Part shown: piece after piece, positions 1 to 8,987 of the stretch
Position numbering within the stretch: position 1 is the stretch's first letter
Layout of the letters: each line of letters starts with the position of its first letter
NCBI RefSeq assembly: GCF_014836405.1
Contig: NZ_JACSQU010000003.1
Coordinates: forward strand, 1 to 64,000
From: Brevundimonas guildfordensis
Lineage (GTDB): Bacteria > Pseudomonadota > Alphaproteobacteria > Caulobacterales > Caulobacteraceae
Direction: 5' to 3'
Length of the DNA: 64,000 nt
The notes under the pieces: model-generated
Databases searched by the model: none
What the model was told of the DNA's origin: nothing
What the model saw: only the letters and a program-made list of their open reading frames with translations
Made by a program: the position numbers and the translations under genes

Positions 1-69
1 CCCGACCAAAACCCCGAAAACTCAGTCTCCGAAGCCCCGTTGGGCCAGCCCGTCTCCGAGCGAGGCGGC

Positions 70-98
70 GATATACGTCCGCCCCTTCCGGGTGGCAA
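70..98 (-). promoter_or_regulatory. Strong leftward sigma70-type promoter, rRNA-operon-like
   Basis: On the minus strand a TTGCCA hexamer (93-98) is followed after exactly 17 bases by TATATC (70-75). An A/T-rich stretch lies upstream of the -35 (about 101-130), like an UP element. Transcription would run off the left edge. The layout resembles Caulobacterales rRNA operon promoters, but no rRNA sequence lies in the window, so the target is inferred. Confidence 0.55.
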
Positions 99-320
99 GG
101 GCCTTTTCACAAAAAGTCCAAAAATCTCAACGAACTCGAGTCGCCGGACCCATGACCGGCGCGGCGCTCGCGTATACGCGCGGTCTTGGTTGTGGGACCT
201 GGCCGGGCGAAACGGCAGAATCTTCACCCCTAAAGGAGCGCTCCGAGAGGAATTTTATCGCGGACACGCCGCTCGACGGGCGCATACGGGTGCTTTCTTC
301 CACATTTCGCGCGTCGACGG

Positions 321-349
321 TTGCGCCGCAACATTGGTCAAGGCATAAG
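321..349 (+). promoter_or_regulatory. Possible promoter of the ilv-leu operon
   Basis: TTGCGC (321-326), a 17-base spacer and CATAAG (344-349) make a modest sigma70-like pair. It would start transcription just before the ribosome site of the leader peptide. Both hexamers are weak, so this is a guess based mainly on position. Apart from this and the leftward promoter, the first 374 bases show no convincing gene. Confidence 0.25.
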
Positions 350-374
350 AGCGCCAGTTCGAAAGGTCTCTTCC

Positions 375-515
375 TTGTCCCACCGCGCCGCCATCGCTGC
401 GATCCTGAGCCCCGCGCAAGCAGCGGCCGATCTGCGCGTGCTGTCGGTGGGCGTACTCCTTCTCTCGGTAATTCTTATTCCGCTTAGCCAAGCGGTGTGG
501 ATGCCTGCGACCTGA
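375..515 (+). CDS. ilvL: ilv-leu operon leader peptide, 46 aa
   Basis: A short reading frame starting at TTG, with GAAAGG (361-366) eight bases upstream, encodes 46 residues. Its second half contains LRVLSVGVLLLSVILIPL, and 14 of 22 residues from that Leu to the next Val are Leu, Val or Ile. The pattern resembles E. coli IlvL (LRVISLVVISVVVIIIPP). Several of these codons (GTA, CTT, ATT, CTC) are uncommon in this GC-rich genome, where CTG, GTC and ATC dominate, which would sharpen ribosome stalling. It has no other likely function than sensing charged Leu/Val/Ile tRNA. A GTG at 438 is a less likely start. Confidence 0.8.
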   Translation: MSHRAAIAAILSPAQAAADLRVLSVGVLLLSVILIPLSQAVWMPAT

Positions 516-573
516 CCTGAACCCAGACAGTTTCGCCCATTCACCCCGCTCCGGCTCCGGACGCGGGGTTTTT
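480..573 (+). promoter_or_regulatory. Transcription attenuator of the ilv-leu operon
   Basis: Four segments form the classic alternating structure. Segment 1 (480-485, CCGCTT) pairs with segment 2 (490-495, AAGCGG) as a pause hairpin at the end of the leader peptide. Segment 2 (491-500) can instead pair with segment 3 (541-550), with 9 of 10 positions matched including one G-T pair, as antiterminator. Segment 3 (544-549) otherwise pairs with segment 4 (563-568) as terminator. A ribosome stalled in the Leu/Val/Ile codons (about 438-485) would cover segment 1 and favour the antiterminator, so starvation should raise operon expression. Confidence 0.8.
544..573 (+). terminator. Rho-independent terminator arm of the attenuator
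   Basis: The stem CCCCGC/GCGGGG (544-549 with 563-568) is followed directly by TTTTT (569-573). It lies between the leader peptide and ilvD, so it acts as a regulated terminator and not as the end of a gene. Confidence 0.8.
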
Positions 574-619
574 CATGTGCCCGCCCTACTCCCGACAGGC
601 AAGAACTTCCAAGATCACG

Positions 620-2362
620 ATGACGCAGGCTTCAGACAGCACAAAACGACCCAATAGCCGCTCTGCGGCCGTCACACAGGGCCCGAACCGGGCGGCTGCG
701 CGGTCATATCTGCGCGCGGCGGGCATGCAGGACGCCGACTTCGACAAGCCGATGATCGCTATCGTCAACACCTGGTCGACGGTCACGCCGTGCAACATGC
801 ACCTGGACCGCCTGGCCAAGGACGTGCGCGCCGGCATCATCGCGGCGGGCGGCTATCCGGTCGATTTCAACACCATCGTCGTCACCGACGGCATCTCCAT
901 GGGGACGGCGGGCATGAAGGCCTCGCTGATCAGCCGCGAGGTCGTCGCCGATTCCATTGAGCTGGCGGTCGAAGGGCATCAACTGGACGGCGTCGTCTGC
1001 ATCGTCGGCTGCGACAAGACGATTCCCGCCGCAGCCATGGCCCTGGCGCGGATGGATATCCCCGGCCTGGTCTACTACGGCGGCACCATCCTGCCCGGCG
1101 TGATCGGGACAAAGGAAGTCTCAGTTCAGGAAGTGTTCGAGGCCATCGGCGCCCACGCCGCCGGCGCTCTGGACGATGCGGGCCTGAAAGCGGTCGAAAG
1201 CGCGGTCTGCCCCGGCGCCGGCGCCTGCGGCGGCCAGTTCACCGCCAACACCATGGCTATGGCCCTGTCGATGATGGGCATCTCGCCCATGGGCGCCAAT
1301 GACGTGCCCGCCGTCGATCCGGCCAAGGGCGCGGAAGGCGAGCGTTGCGGCCGCCTGATCGTCGAGCGGGTTTTCGCCGGCGACACGGCGCGCAAATACA
1401 TCACCCGCGCCAGCCTGAAGAACGCCGCCGTCGCGGTCTCGGCCTCAGGCGGATCGACCAACGCCGTCATGCACCTGACCGCCATCGCGGCAGAGGCGGG
1501 CGTCGACTTCGGCGTGGAGGACTGCCACCAGGCCTGCGTCGAGGCCCCGGTCATCTGCGACCTGAAGCCGGGCGGCCGCTTCCTGGCCTCGCACTTGTAT
1601 GCGGCGGGCGGCACGCGCCTGGTCGCCCAGCGTCTGGCCGAGGCGGGCAAGATCGCCAACGTCCCGTCCGTCTCGGGCCGCAGCCTGTTCGCCGAGGCGG
1701 GCGACGCCGAGGAGCAGCCCGGCCAGCAGGTCGTCACCAGCTTCGAGGCCCCGGTCATGGCCCGCGGCTCCTACGCCGTCATCTACGGCGATGTCGCCCC
1801 CGAAGGCGCCGTCATCAAGCTGACCGGCCACAAGGTCGACCGCTTTGAAGGCCCGGCCGCCGTGTTCGACTGCGAGGAAGACGCCTTCCATGCGGTGCAG
1901 GACGGCTCGGTCGGCGAAGGCGACGTCATCATCATCCGCTACGAAGGGCCCAAGGGCGGGCCCGGCATGCGCGAGATGCTGCAGGTCACCGCCGCCCTGA
2001 AGGGCCGCAAGGTCGAGAACGTCGCCCTGCTGACCGACGGCCGGTTCTCGGGCGCCTCCTACGGCTTCGTCGCCGGGCACGTCTCGCCCGAGGCCGCGGC
2101 GGGCGGCCCCATCGCTCTCATCCGCGATGGCGATCCGATCGTCATCGACGTCACCAACCGAAGGATCGACGTGCTCGTCGATCTGGAGGCGCGCCGGGCG
2201 GATTTCGCCCCCAACCGTATCCGCCCGGCGCAAGGCGTTTTCGCAAAGTACCGCGCCGCCGTCGCCTCTGCCTCGCAAGGGGCCGTGACCATTCCCAATC
2301 CGCCGCCGGCCCAGATCCCCGCCGATCTGGCCGCCCGCTCCACCGAAAACGCTGCTTCTTAA
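620..2362 (+). CDS. ilvD: Dihydroxy-acid dehydratase
   Basis: Dehydrates 2,3-dihydroxyisovalerate and 2,3-dihydroxy-3-methylvalerate to the keto acids of valine/leucine and isoleucine; a cytoplasmic Fe-S enzyme. The protein (580 aa from this start, normal for the family) shows the cysteine motifs PCNMHL, VGCDKT and CPGAGACGGQF that bind the cluster, and the C-terminal GRFSGASYGFVAGH signature. An upstream in-frame ATG at 575 would add 15 residues but sits on the tail of the attenuator terminator; the start at 620 fits the family N-terminus better, although its ribosome site is weak. First enzyme gene of the operon; ilvC follows after 12 bases. Confidence 0.95.
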   Translation: MTQASDSTKRPNSRSAAVTQGPNRAAARSYLRAAGMQDADFDKPMIAIVNTWSTVTPCNMHLDRLAKDVRAGIIAAGGYPVDFNTIVVTDGISMGTAGMKASLISREVVADSIELAVEGHQLDGVVCIVGCDKTIPAAAMALARMDIPGLVYYGGTILPGVIGTKEVSVQEVFEAIGAHAAGALDDAGLKAVESAVCPGAGACGGQFTANTMAMALSMMGISPMGANDVPAVDPAKGAEGERCGRLIVERVFAGDTARKYITRASLKNAAVAVSASGGSTNAVMHLTAIAAEAGVDFGVEDCHQACVEAPVICDLKPGGRFLASHLYAAGGTRLVAQRLAEAGKIANVPSVSGRSLFAEAGDAEEQPGQQVVTSFEAPVMARGSYAVIYGDVAPEGAVIKLTGHKVDRFEGPAAVFDCEEDAFHAVQDGSVGEGDVIIIRYEGPKGGPGMREMLQVTAALKGRKVENVALLTDGRFSGASYGFVAGHVSPEAAAGGPIALIRDGDPIVIDVTNRRIDVLVDLEARRADFAPNRIRPAQGVFAKYRAAVASASQGAVTIPNPPPAQIPADLAARSTENAAS

Positions 2363-2374
2363 GGACGTCCCCCC

Positions 2375-3388
2375 ATGGCCATCACCATCTACACTAACGA
2401 AGACATCAAACCGGGCGCCATCGCCGGCCAGCGCATCGCCGTCATCGGCTATGGCTCGCAGGGTCGCGCCCACGCCCAGAACCTGAAGGATTCGGGCCAC
2501 GACGTGATCGTCGGCGTTCGCCACGGCGGCACGGGCTGGAAGCACGCGACCGAGGACGGCGTCCCCACCGCCGAGCCGGCCGAGGCCGTTCGCGGCGCCG
2601 ACGTCATCGCCATCCTGACCCCGGACATGGTCCAGAACGAGGTCTATCGCGACATCATCGAGCCGAACGCCAAGCCGGGCGCCGCCCTGTTGTTCGCCCA
2701 TGGCTTCTCGATCATCTACCACCGGATCACGCCGCGCGACGACATGGACGTCATCCTGGTCGCGCCCAAGGGGCCGGGCGATCTGGTCCGCCGCGAGTTC
2801 GCGCGCGGTCGCGGCGTCCCGTCCCTGTTCGCCATCGAGAGGGACGCGACCGGCAAGGCCCGCGATCGCGCCATGGGCTACGCCAAGGGAATCGGCGGGG
2901 CGACCGGCGGCCTGCTTGAGACCTCGTTCCGCGAAGAGACCGAGACCGACTTGTTCGGCGAACAGGCCGTCCTGTGCGGCGGGGCCAAGGAACTGGTCAT
3001 CCAGGGCTTCAACACCCTGGTCGACGCCGGCTATCAGCCGGAGATCGCCTATTTCGAATGCCTGCACGAGCTGAAGCTGATCGTGGACCTGTTCTACGAA
3101 GGCGGCATCTCCAAGATGCACCACTTCATCTCGGAAACGGCCAAATGGGGCGCCGTGGCCTCGGGTCCGCGCGTGATCACCGACGAGACCCGCGCCCGCA
3201 TGAAGACCGTGCTGGACGAGATCCAGAGCGGCCAGTTCGCGCGCGAATGGATCGCCGAGAACGAGGCGGGCAAGCCGAAATACGAGGCCCTGCTGACTGA
3301 GGACCGCTCCAGCCAGATCGAACAGGTCGGCGCCCGTCTGCGCGACCGCATGGCCTGGCTGCAGACGGCCAAACAGGCCGCCGCCTGA
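2375..3388 (+). CDS. ilvC: Ketol-acid reductoisomerase (class I)
   Basis: Isomerises and reduces 2-acetolactate and 2-aceto-2-hydroxybutyrate with NADPH and Mg2+. At 337 aa it is the short class I form. The Rossmann motif GYGSQG is at residues 25-30, followed by the cofactor loop around [10 protein letters not shown]; the metal-binding helices contain [10 protein letters not shown] and [13 protein letters not shown]. It lies third in the transcript after the leader and ilvD. The 31-base gap to the next gene contains an unusual A/T-rich run (3396-3405) and the purine stretch that serves as the next ribosome site. Confidence 0.96.
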   Translation: MAITIYTNEDIKPGAIAGQRIAVIGYGSQGRAHAQNLKDSGHDVIVGVRHGGTGWKHATEDGVPTAEPAEAVRGADVIAILTPDMVQNEVYRDIIEPNAKPGAALLFAHGFSIIYHRITPRDDMDVILVAPKGPGDLVRREFARGRGVPSLFAIERDATGKARDRAMGYAKGIGGATGGLLETSFREETETDLFGEQAVLCGGAKELVIQGFNTLVDAGYQPEIAYFECLHELKLIVDLFYEGGISKMHHFISETAKWGAVASGPRVITDETRARMKTVLDEIQSGQFAREWIAENEAGKPKYEALLTEDRSSQIEQVGARLRDRMAWLQTAKQAAA

Positions 3389-3419
3389 CCCTCTGTATAT
3401 ATAAAGAGAGACTGACCCG

Positions 3420-5126
3420 ATGAGCGCCGCCGCGCCCGCCCTGAAAACACCCTCCGCCCCGGCCGTCATGACCGGTGCGCGCCTGCTCGTCTCCAGCCTG
3501 GAGCGGATGGGCGTAGAGGTCGTGTTCGGCTACCCCGGCGGCGCCATCATGCCGATCTACGACGCCCTGACCGGCTCGTCGCTGAAGCACATCCTGGTCC
3601 GCCACGAACAGGCCGCCGCCTTCGCCGCCGACGCCTATGCCCGGCTGAGCGGTCGGGTCGGGGTCTGCATGGCCACCTCGGGCCCCGGCGCCACCAATTT
3701 GATCACCGGCATCGCCAACGCCATGATGGATTCGGCGCCGATGGTCTGCATCACCGGCAACGTCCCCCAAGGGGTCATGGGCACCGACGCCTTCCAGGAG
3801 ATCGACATCCTGGGCGTCACCCTGCCGATCGTGAAACACTCCATCCTGGTCCGTGACGCCGCCGAGATCCCGGCCGCCATCGAACAGGCCTTCCACATCG
3901 CCGCCTCGGGCCGCCCCGGCCCGGTGCTGGTCGACCTGCCCAAAGACGTCCAGTTCGCCGAAACGGTCGCCCCCTTCGGCTTCAACATTCCCAATGAAAC
4001 GATTGAGGCCGACGCCGACGCCATCGCCGAGGCCGAGCGCTTCATCCGCGCCGCCGAACGCCCGCTGATCTACATCGGCGGCGGGGTGAAGATCGGCCGC
4101 GCGACCGAAGCCCTGCGCGCCTTCGCCGAGACCACCGGCATCCCCGCCGTCGCCACCCTGAACGCCCTGGGCACGGTGCCGACCGACGCTCCCGGCTTCC
4201 TGGGCATGCTGGGGATGCACGGGACGCGCGCGGCCAATGAAGCGGTGCAGGCGTCCGACCTGCTGATCGTCATGGGCGCCCGTTTCGACGACCGCGCCAC
4301 CGGCAAGCTGGCCGAGTTCGCCCCCCACGCCCGCGTGATCCATTTCGACGCCGACGCCTCCGAGATCGGCAAGCTGCGCGAGACCCACGTCGCCGTCGGC
4401 GGCGAGATCCGCCCGGCCATCGAAGCCCTGACCGCGCGCATGACGACGGCGCCGCTGACCATCGACCCGTGGGTCATCCGCTGCGCCTCGGCGGCCGAGC
4501 GTCACGCCGCCCGCTATGACGCGCCGGGCGAAGGCGTCTACGCCCCCGCCCTGCTGAAGCAGCTGTCCGAAATGGCGGGCGACCGCTTCGTCGCCGCCTG
4601 CGACGTCGGCCAGCATCAGATGTGGGCCGCCCAGCACTGCCGCTTCGCCCGGCCCGAAGCCCACATCACCTCGGGCGGTCTGGGCGCGATGGGCTTCGGC
4701 CTGCCCGCCGGCCTGGGCGCCCAGATGGCGGACCCGGATGCGGTCGTCGTCACCATCGCCGGCGACGGCGGCTTCATGATGAACGTCCAGGAGCTGGCCA
4801 CCCTGCGCCGCTACGGCGTGCCGCTGAAGATCGTCCTGCTGGACAACTCATCGCTGGGTCTGGTGCGCCAGTGGCAGGAGCTGTTCTTCGCCGAGAACTA
4901 TTCCGAGATCGACCTGTCCGACAATCCGGACTTCGTGAAGGTGGCCGAGGCCTTCGGCGTCGAGGCCTTCCGCATCGACCGCCGCGATCAGGTCGAGGCC
5001 GGTCTGGCCCGCCTGCTGGCCGCCAAGGGCGCCTGCCTGGCCCACGTCGTCATCGACCCCAAGGAAAACGTCTGGCCGCTGGTCCCGCCAGGCAAGAGCA
5101 ACGCTGAAATGATGGAAGGCGCATGA
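3420..5126 (+). CDS. ilvG: Acetolactate synthase, large catalytic subunit
   Basis: Condenses two pyruvates, or pyruvate and 2-ketobutyrate, using thiamine diphosphate and FAD. At 568 aa it has full length. The catalytic glutamate lies in RHEQAA (about residue 63) and the thiamine-diphosphate motif starts with GDGGFMMN near residue 448. Its partner is the short ACT-domain subunit whose start overlaps the stop by four bases (ATGA), so translation is probably coupled. Pairing with an IlvM-type rather than an IlvN-type small subunit is why I prefer the ilvG name over ilvB; ilvB would also be acceptable. Confidence 0.93.
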   Translation: MSAAAPALKTPSAPAVMTGARLLVSSLERMGVEVVFGYPGGAIMPIYDALTGSSLKHILVRHEQAAAFAADAYARLSGRVGVCMATSGPGATNLITGIANAMMDSAPMVCITGNVPQGVMGTDAFQEIDILGVTLPIVKHSILVRDAAEIPAAIEQAFHIAASGRPGPVLVDLPKDVQFAETVAPFGFNIPNETIEADADAIAEAERFIRAAERPLIYIGGGVKIGRATEALRAFAETTGIPAVATLNALGTVPTDAPGFLGMLGMHGTRAANEAVQASDLLIVMGARFDDRATGKLAEFAPHARVIHFDADASEIGKLRETHVAVGGEIRPAIEALTARMTTAPLTIDPWVIRCASAAERHAARYDAPGEGVYAPALLKQLSEMAGDRFVAACDVGQHQMWAAQHCRFARPEAHITSGGLGAMGFGLPAGLGAQMADPDAVVVTIAGDGGFMMNVQELATLRRYGVPLKIVLLDNSSLGLVRQWQELFFAENYSEIDLSDNPDFVKVAEAFGVEAFRIDRRDQVEAGLARLLAAKGACLAHVVIDPKENVWPLVPPGKSNAEMMEGA

Positions 5127-5392
5127 GCATGAGCGACACCATTCACATCCAGATCGACCGGGCCGACGGCTCGCTTCAGCGTCTCATCGGCCTGGTGGAG
5201 CGCCGCGGCTTCCACATCGACGGCATGAGCATGGCCCCCGATTCTGAAATCGAAGGCGCGATGCGCCGCATCGCCCTGACCGTTCGCGGGCGCGACGCCG
5301 CCCGATCCATCGACACCCTGGGCCGCCAGATCGACCGCCTGATCGGCGTCGCGCGCATCCAGGCCCACACCTTCCAGTCCGAGGCCGCCTAA
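5123..5392 (+). CDS. ilvM: Acetolactate synthase small subunit, IlvM type
   Basis: A single ACT domain of 89 aa that supports and regulates the large subunit. Common IlvN/IlvH subunits are about 160-185 aa with an extra C-terminal domain; this one is as short as E. coli IlvM (87 aa), so the C-terminal domain is absent and valine feedback may be weaker (inference). It overlaps the large subunit by ATGA and shares one base with leuA (TAATG), placing it within a tight translation chain. Confidence 0.85.
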   Translation: MSMSDTIHIQIDRADGSLQRLIGLVERRGFHIDGMSMAPDSEIEGAMRRIALTVRGRDAARSIDTLGRQIDRLIGVARIQAHTFQSEAA

Positions 5393-6630
5393 TGTCCCGA
5401 GTAAACCGAGTATCCAGAACGGCCGAGATTGCGGCCGATCCCAACCGGGTCATCATCTTCGACACCACCCTGCGCGACGGTGAACAGGCGCCGGGTTTCT
5501 CCATGTCGGCCGAGGCCAAGCTGAAGATGGCCCATGTCCTGAAGGATCTGGGCGTCGACGTGATCGAGGCCGGCTTCGCCGCCGCCTCGCCGGGCGACGA
5601 GGAATGCATCCGCCGCGTGGCGGGCGAGGTCGAGGGGCCGGTTTTCGCCTCCCTGTCGCGCGCCAACGAGAAAGACATCGACGCCTCGGCCCGCGCCCTG
5701 TCCACCGCCCCTGCTTCGCATCGACGCTGCCACGTCTTCCTGGCCACCAGCCCGATCCACCGCTCGGCCAAGCTGCGGATGAGCACCAATGAGGTGCTGG
5801 CCACGGTGTCGCGCTCGGTGGAGTACGCAGCCTCCCTGTTCGACGACGTCGAATTCTCGGCCGAGGACGCCTTCCGCACCGAGCCGGAGTTCCTGGCCGA
5901 GGTGCTGATGGCCGCGGCCGACGCCGGCGCCCGGACGCTGAACGTACCCGACACCGTCGGCTACGCCACGCCCGAGGAATCGCGCCAGCGCTTCGCCTAT
6001 CTGGACGGGATCATCCGTCCGCGTCACGCCGACATCATCTTCTCGTCCCACGCCCACAACGACCTGGGCCTGGCCGTCGCCAACTCCCTGGCCGCCGTCG
6101 AAGGCGGGGCGCGTCAGGTCGAGGTCGCCGTCAACGGGATCGGCGAGCGCGCCGGCAACGCCTCGACCGAGGAAGTCATCATGGCTCTGCGCACCCGCGC
6201 CGATCGCTATGGCGTGACGGTCGCCGCCGAGAGCCGCCATCTGGTCCGCTCTTCCGAGACCCTGCGCGAAGTGACCGAGAGCGTGATCGCCCGCAACAAG
6301 GCCATCGTCGGCCTGAACGCCTTCGCCCACGAAGCCGGCATCCACCAGCACGGCATGATGGCCGACAGCCGCACCTACGAGATCATGCGCCCCGAGGACG
6401 TCGGGTTCGAGGGCAGCTATTTCGTGCTGGGCAAACACTCGGGCCGCCACGCGGTCGGCAAGCGCGCCGAGGCCCTGGGCCACGCTTTGGAAGGCCAGCG
6501 CCTGGCCGACGTCTTCGCCGGCTTCAAGCGCCGCGCCGACGAGATCGGCGAGATCAACGACGCCGAACTGACCGCCATCATCGCCGCCACCGCCCCCCAA
6601 CAGGACAAGACCTATGCAGCCGCTGGCTAA
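5392..6630 (+). CDS. leuA: 2-Isopropylmalate synthase, short form without regulatory domain
   Basis: Makes 2-isopropylmalate from 2-ketoisovalerate and acetyl-CoA, the first committed step to leucine. The TIM-barrel signature DTTLRDGEQAPGFS begins at residue 24 and the HAHNDLGLAVANS metal site is present. The protein ends at 412 aa, just after the region that links barrel and regulatory domain; typical LeuA has about 510-570 aa with a C-terminal leucine-binding domain. Leucine inhibition is therefore probably absent or altered, and control may rest on the attenuator. Citramalate or homocitrate synthase are alternatives, but the operon strongly favours LeuA. Confidence 0.88.
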   Translation: MSRVNRVSRTAEIAADPNRVIIFDTTLRDGEQAPGFSMSAEAKLKMAHVLKDLGVDVIEAGFAAASPGDEECIRRVAGEVEGPVFASLSRANEKDIDASARALSTAPASHRRCHVFLATSPIHRSAKLRMSTNEVLATVSRSVEYAASLFDDVEFSAEDAFRTEPEFLAEVLMAAADAGARTLNVPDTVGYATPEESRQRFAYLDGIIRPRHADIIFSSHAHNDLGLAVANSLAAVEGGARQVEVAVNGIGERAGNASTEEVIMALRTRADRYGVTVAAESRHLVRSSETLREVTESVIARNKAIVGLNAFAHEAGIHQHGMMADSRTYEIMRPEDVGFEGSYFVLGKHSGRHAVGKRAEALGHALEGQRLADVFAGFKRRADEIGEINDAELTAIIAATAPQQDKTYAAAG

Positions 6631-7588
6631 GAACATCTGGATCAACGGCGAACTGACGGCGTGGGAAAACGCCACCGTCCACGTGATGAGCCACGCCCTG
6701 CACTACGGCACCTCGGTGTTCGAGGGCATCCGCGTCTATGACACGCCGAACGGCCCGTGCGGCTTCCGCCTGACCGACCATATCCGCCGCCTGTTCGACA
6801 GCGCGCGCATCTACCACTTCCCCATGCCCTACACTGAGGACGAGCTGGTCCAGGCCTGCAAGGACGTGGTGCGCGCCGAGGGCCTGCGCTCGGCCTATCT
6901 GCGTCCGCTGGCCTTTCTGGGCGAGTGCGGCATGGGCGTCAGCCCCTCGGCCGAGGCGATCCGCAGCGATGTGATGATCTCGGCCTTCGCCTGGGGCGCC
7001 TATCTGGGCGAAGAGGCGCTGGAGAAGGGCGTCGACGCCTGCATCTCCAGCTGGAACCGCGTGGCGCCGAACACCGTCCCGGCCGGCGCCAAGGCGGGCG
7101 GCAACTATCTGTCCTCCTATCTGATCGGGCGCGAAGCCCGCGTGCGCGGCTTCGGCGAAGGCATTGCGCTGGGCGCCGACGGCCTGCTGTCCGAGGGCGC
7201 GGGCGAGAACCTGTTCATCGTCAAGGACGGGGTGCTGATGACCCCGCCCGCCGCCGCCTCCATCCTGCAGGGCATCACCCGCGACAGCGTGATGAAGCTG
7301 GCGCGCGGCCTGGGCTATGAGGCGCGCGAGCAGGTCCTGCCGCGCGAGGCCCTCTACGTCGCCGACGAGGTCTTCATGACCGGCACGGCGGCCGAGATCA
7401 CCCCCGTCCGCTCCATCGACGGCATCATGACCCGCGCAGGCGGCCCCGGCCCGGTGACGAAGGCGGTGAACAAGGCCTTCCGCGGCCTGTTCGACGGCAC
7501 GACGCCCGACCGCTTCGGCTGGCTGGAGCCCATCGGCGAGGCTGAAAACGCCGCCCCGGCCAAGGAGCGCGCGCATGAGCCAGCCTAA
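6614..7588 (+). CDS. ilvE: Branched-chain amino acid aminotransferase
   Basis: Transfers the amino group from glutamate to the three branched keto acids, the last step for Leu, Ile and Val. It is a class IV PLP enzyme of 324 aa. The PLP lysine lies in [12 protein letters not shown] and the family signature in [13 protein letters not shown]. It begins inside the last codons of leuA (17-base overlap) and runs 14 bases past the start of leuC, so translation of all three is probably coupled. Confidence 0.94.
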   Translation: MQPLAKNIWINGELTAWENATVHVMSHALHYGTSVFEGIRVYDTPNGPCGFRLTDHIRRLFDSARIYHFPMPYTEDELVQACKDVVRAEGLRSAYLRPLAFLGECGMGVSPSAEAIRSDVMISAFAWGAYLGEEALEKGVDACISSWNRVAPNTVPAGAKAGGNYLSSYLIGREARVRGFGEGIALGADGLLSEGAGENLFIVKDGVLMTPPAAASILQGITRDSVMKLARGLGYEAREQVLPREALYVADEVFMTGTAAEITPVRSIDGIMTRAGGPGPVTKAVNKAFRGLFDGTTPDRFGWLEPIGEAENAAPAKERAHEPA

Positions 7589-8987
7589 GACTATGTACGA
7601 GAAGGTCTGGGACCGGCACGTCGTCGTGCCGGAAACCGCCGAGACTCCGGGCGTCATGTATGTGGACCTGCACCTGGTCCACGAAGTCACCTCGCCTCAG
7701 GCCTTTTCCGAGATCGCGGCGCGCGGGCTGAAGGTCCGCCGCCCCGACCGCACCTTCGCCACCCTGGACCACTCTACCCCCACCCTGCCCGCCGGGCCGG
7801 ACGGGACGCTGCCCTATGTCACCGAACAGGCGCGCAAACAGGTCGAGACGCTGGAGGCCAACTGCGCCCGCCACGGGATCGAACTGGCGGGCTGGGGCTC
7901 GGACCAGCGGGGCGTGGTCCACGTCATGGGGCCGGAACTGGGGCTGACCCAGCCGGGCATGACCGTCGTCTGCGGCGACAGCCATACCGCCACCCACGGC
8001 GCCTTCGGGGCGCTGGCCTTCGGCATCGGCACCTCGGAAGTCGGTCACGTGCTGGCGACCCAGTGCCTGTTGCAGCGTCGGGCCAAGGCCATGCGGGTGA
8101 CCGTCGACGGACGCTTGCGCCCCGGCGTCTCGGGCAAAGACGTGGCGCTGGCCGTCATCGCCGCCATCGGCTTCGGCGGCGGCACCGGCTACGTCATCGA
8201 ATATGCAGGCGAGGCCGTGCGCGCGCTGGACATGGAAGGGCGCATGACCCTGTGCAACATGTCCATCGAGGCGGGCGCCCGCGCGGGCATGATCGCGCCG
8301 GACCAGACCACCGTCGACTGGCTGCGCGGCCGCAGACATGTCCCCGCCGACTATGAAGCCGCCGCCGCCGACTGGCTGAGCCTGGCCTCCGACCCCGGCG
8401 CGGTCTTCGACAAGGAGGTCGTGCTGGACGGCGCCGCCATCCGCCCGATGGCCACCTGGGGCACCACCCCCGACGCGGGCGCCCCCGTCGGCGCGCCCGT
8501 GCCGCAGCCGCGCTCGGCCTCGGACCAGAAGGCCATCGACTACATGGGCTTCACCGCCGGAGAGGCGACCACCGGCCACAAGGTCGATGTGGTCTTCATC
8601 GGCAGTTGCACCAACGGCCGCCTGCCCGACCTGCGCGCCGCCGCCGACGTCCTGCGCGGCCGCAAGATCCAGCCGGGCGTGCGGATGCTGGTCGTCCCCG
8701 GCTCCGAGGCCGTCCGCCGCGACGCCGAGGCGGAAGGATTGGACAAGGTCTTCACCGAGGCGGGCGCCGAATGGCGCATCCCCGGCTGCTCCATGTGCAT
8801 CGCCATGAACGGAGACTTCGTCGCGCCCGGTCAACTGGCCGTCTCGACCTCCAACCGCAATTTCGAGGGCCGTCAGGGCAAGGGCGCCCGCACCATCCTG
8901 GCCAGCCCCGCGACCGCCGCCGCCAGCGCCGTGGCCGGCGTGCTGACCGACCCGCGCGCCTATCTGGAGGCCCCCATCCATGCCTGA
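7575..8987 (+). CDS. leuC: 3-Isopropylmalate dehydratase, large subunit
   Basis: With LeuD it isomerises 2-isopropylmalate to 3-isopropylmalate. It is an aconitase-family Fe-S protein of 470 aa; cluster cysteines appear in GSCTNGR (near residue 344) and PGCSMC (near 404 and 407). It overlaps ilvE upstream and leuD downstream by eight bases, consistent with equal synthesis of the two subunits. Confidence 0.96.
   Translation: MSQPKTMYEKVWDRHVVVPETAETPGVMYVDLHLVHEVTSPQAFSEIAARGLKVRRPDRTFATLDHSTPTLPAGPDGTLPYVTEQARKQVETLEANCARHGIELAGWGSDQRGVVHVMGPELGLTQPGMTVVCGDSHTATHGAFGALAFGIGTSEVGHVLATQCLLQRRAKAMRVTVDGRLRPGVSGKDVALAVIAAIGFGGGTGYVIEYAGEAVRALDMEGRMTLCNMSIEAGARAGMIAPDQTTVDWLRGRRHVPADYEAAAADWLSLASDPGAVFDKEVVLDGAAIRPMATWGTTPDAGAPVGAPVPQPRSASDQKAIDYMGFTAGEATTGHKVDVVFIGSCTNGRLPDLRAAADVLRGRKIQPGVRMLVVPGSEAVRRDAEAEGLDKVFTEAGAEWRIPGCSMCIAMNGDFVAPGQLAVSTSNRNFEGRQGKGARTILASPATAAASAVAGVLTDPRAYLEAPIHA

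Noticed and set aside
40..348. Open frames of about 100-130 codons at the left edge.
   Set aside because: Composition and lack of ribosome sites suggest chance frames across promoter DNA.
575..619. Upstream ATG extending IlvD by 15 residues.
   Set aside because: It lies on the attenuator's T tract and adds residues not expected in the family; the ATG at 620 is more likely.
3396..3405. Possible internal promoter TATATA/TATAAA before the acetolactate synthase gene.
   Set aside because: No -35 hexamer at suitable spacing.
1445..3469. A 674-codon minus-strand open frame opposite ilvD and ilvC.
   Set aside because: Shadow of high-GC coding sequence; low-complexity translation and no known domains.
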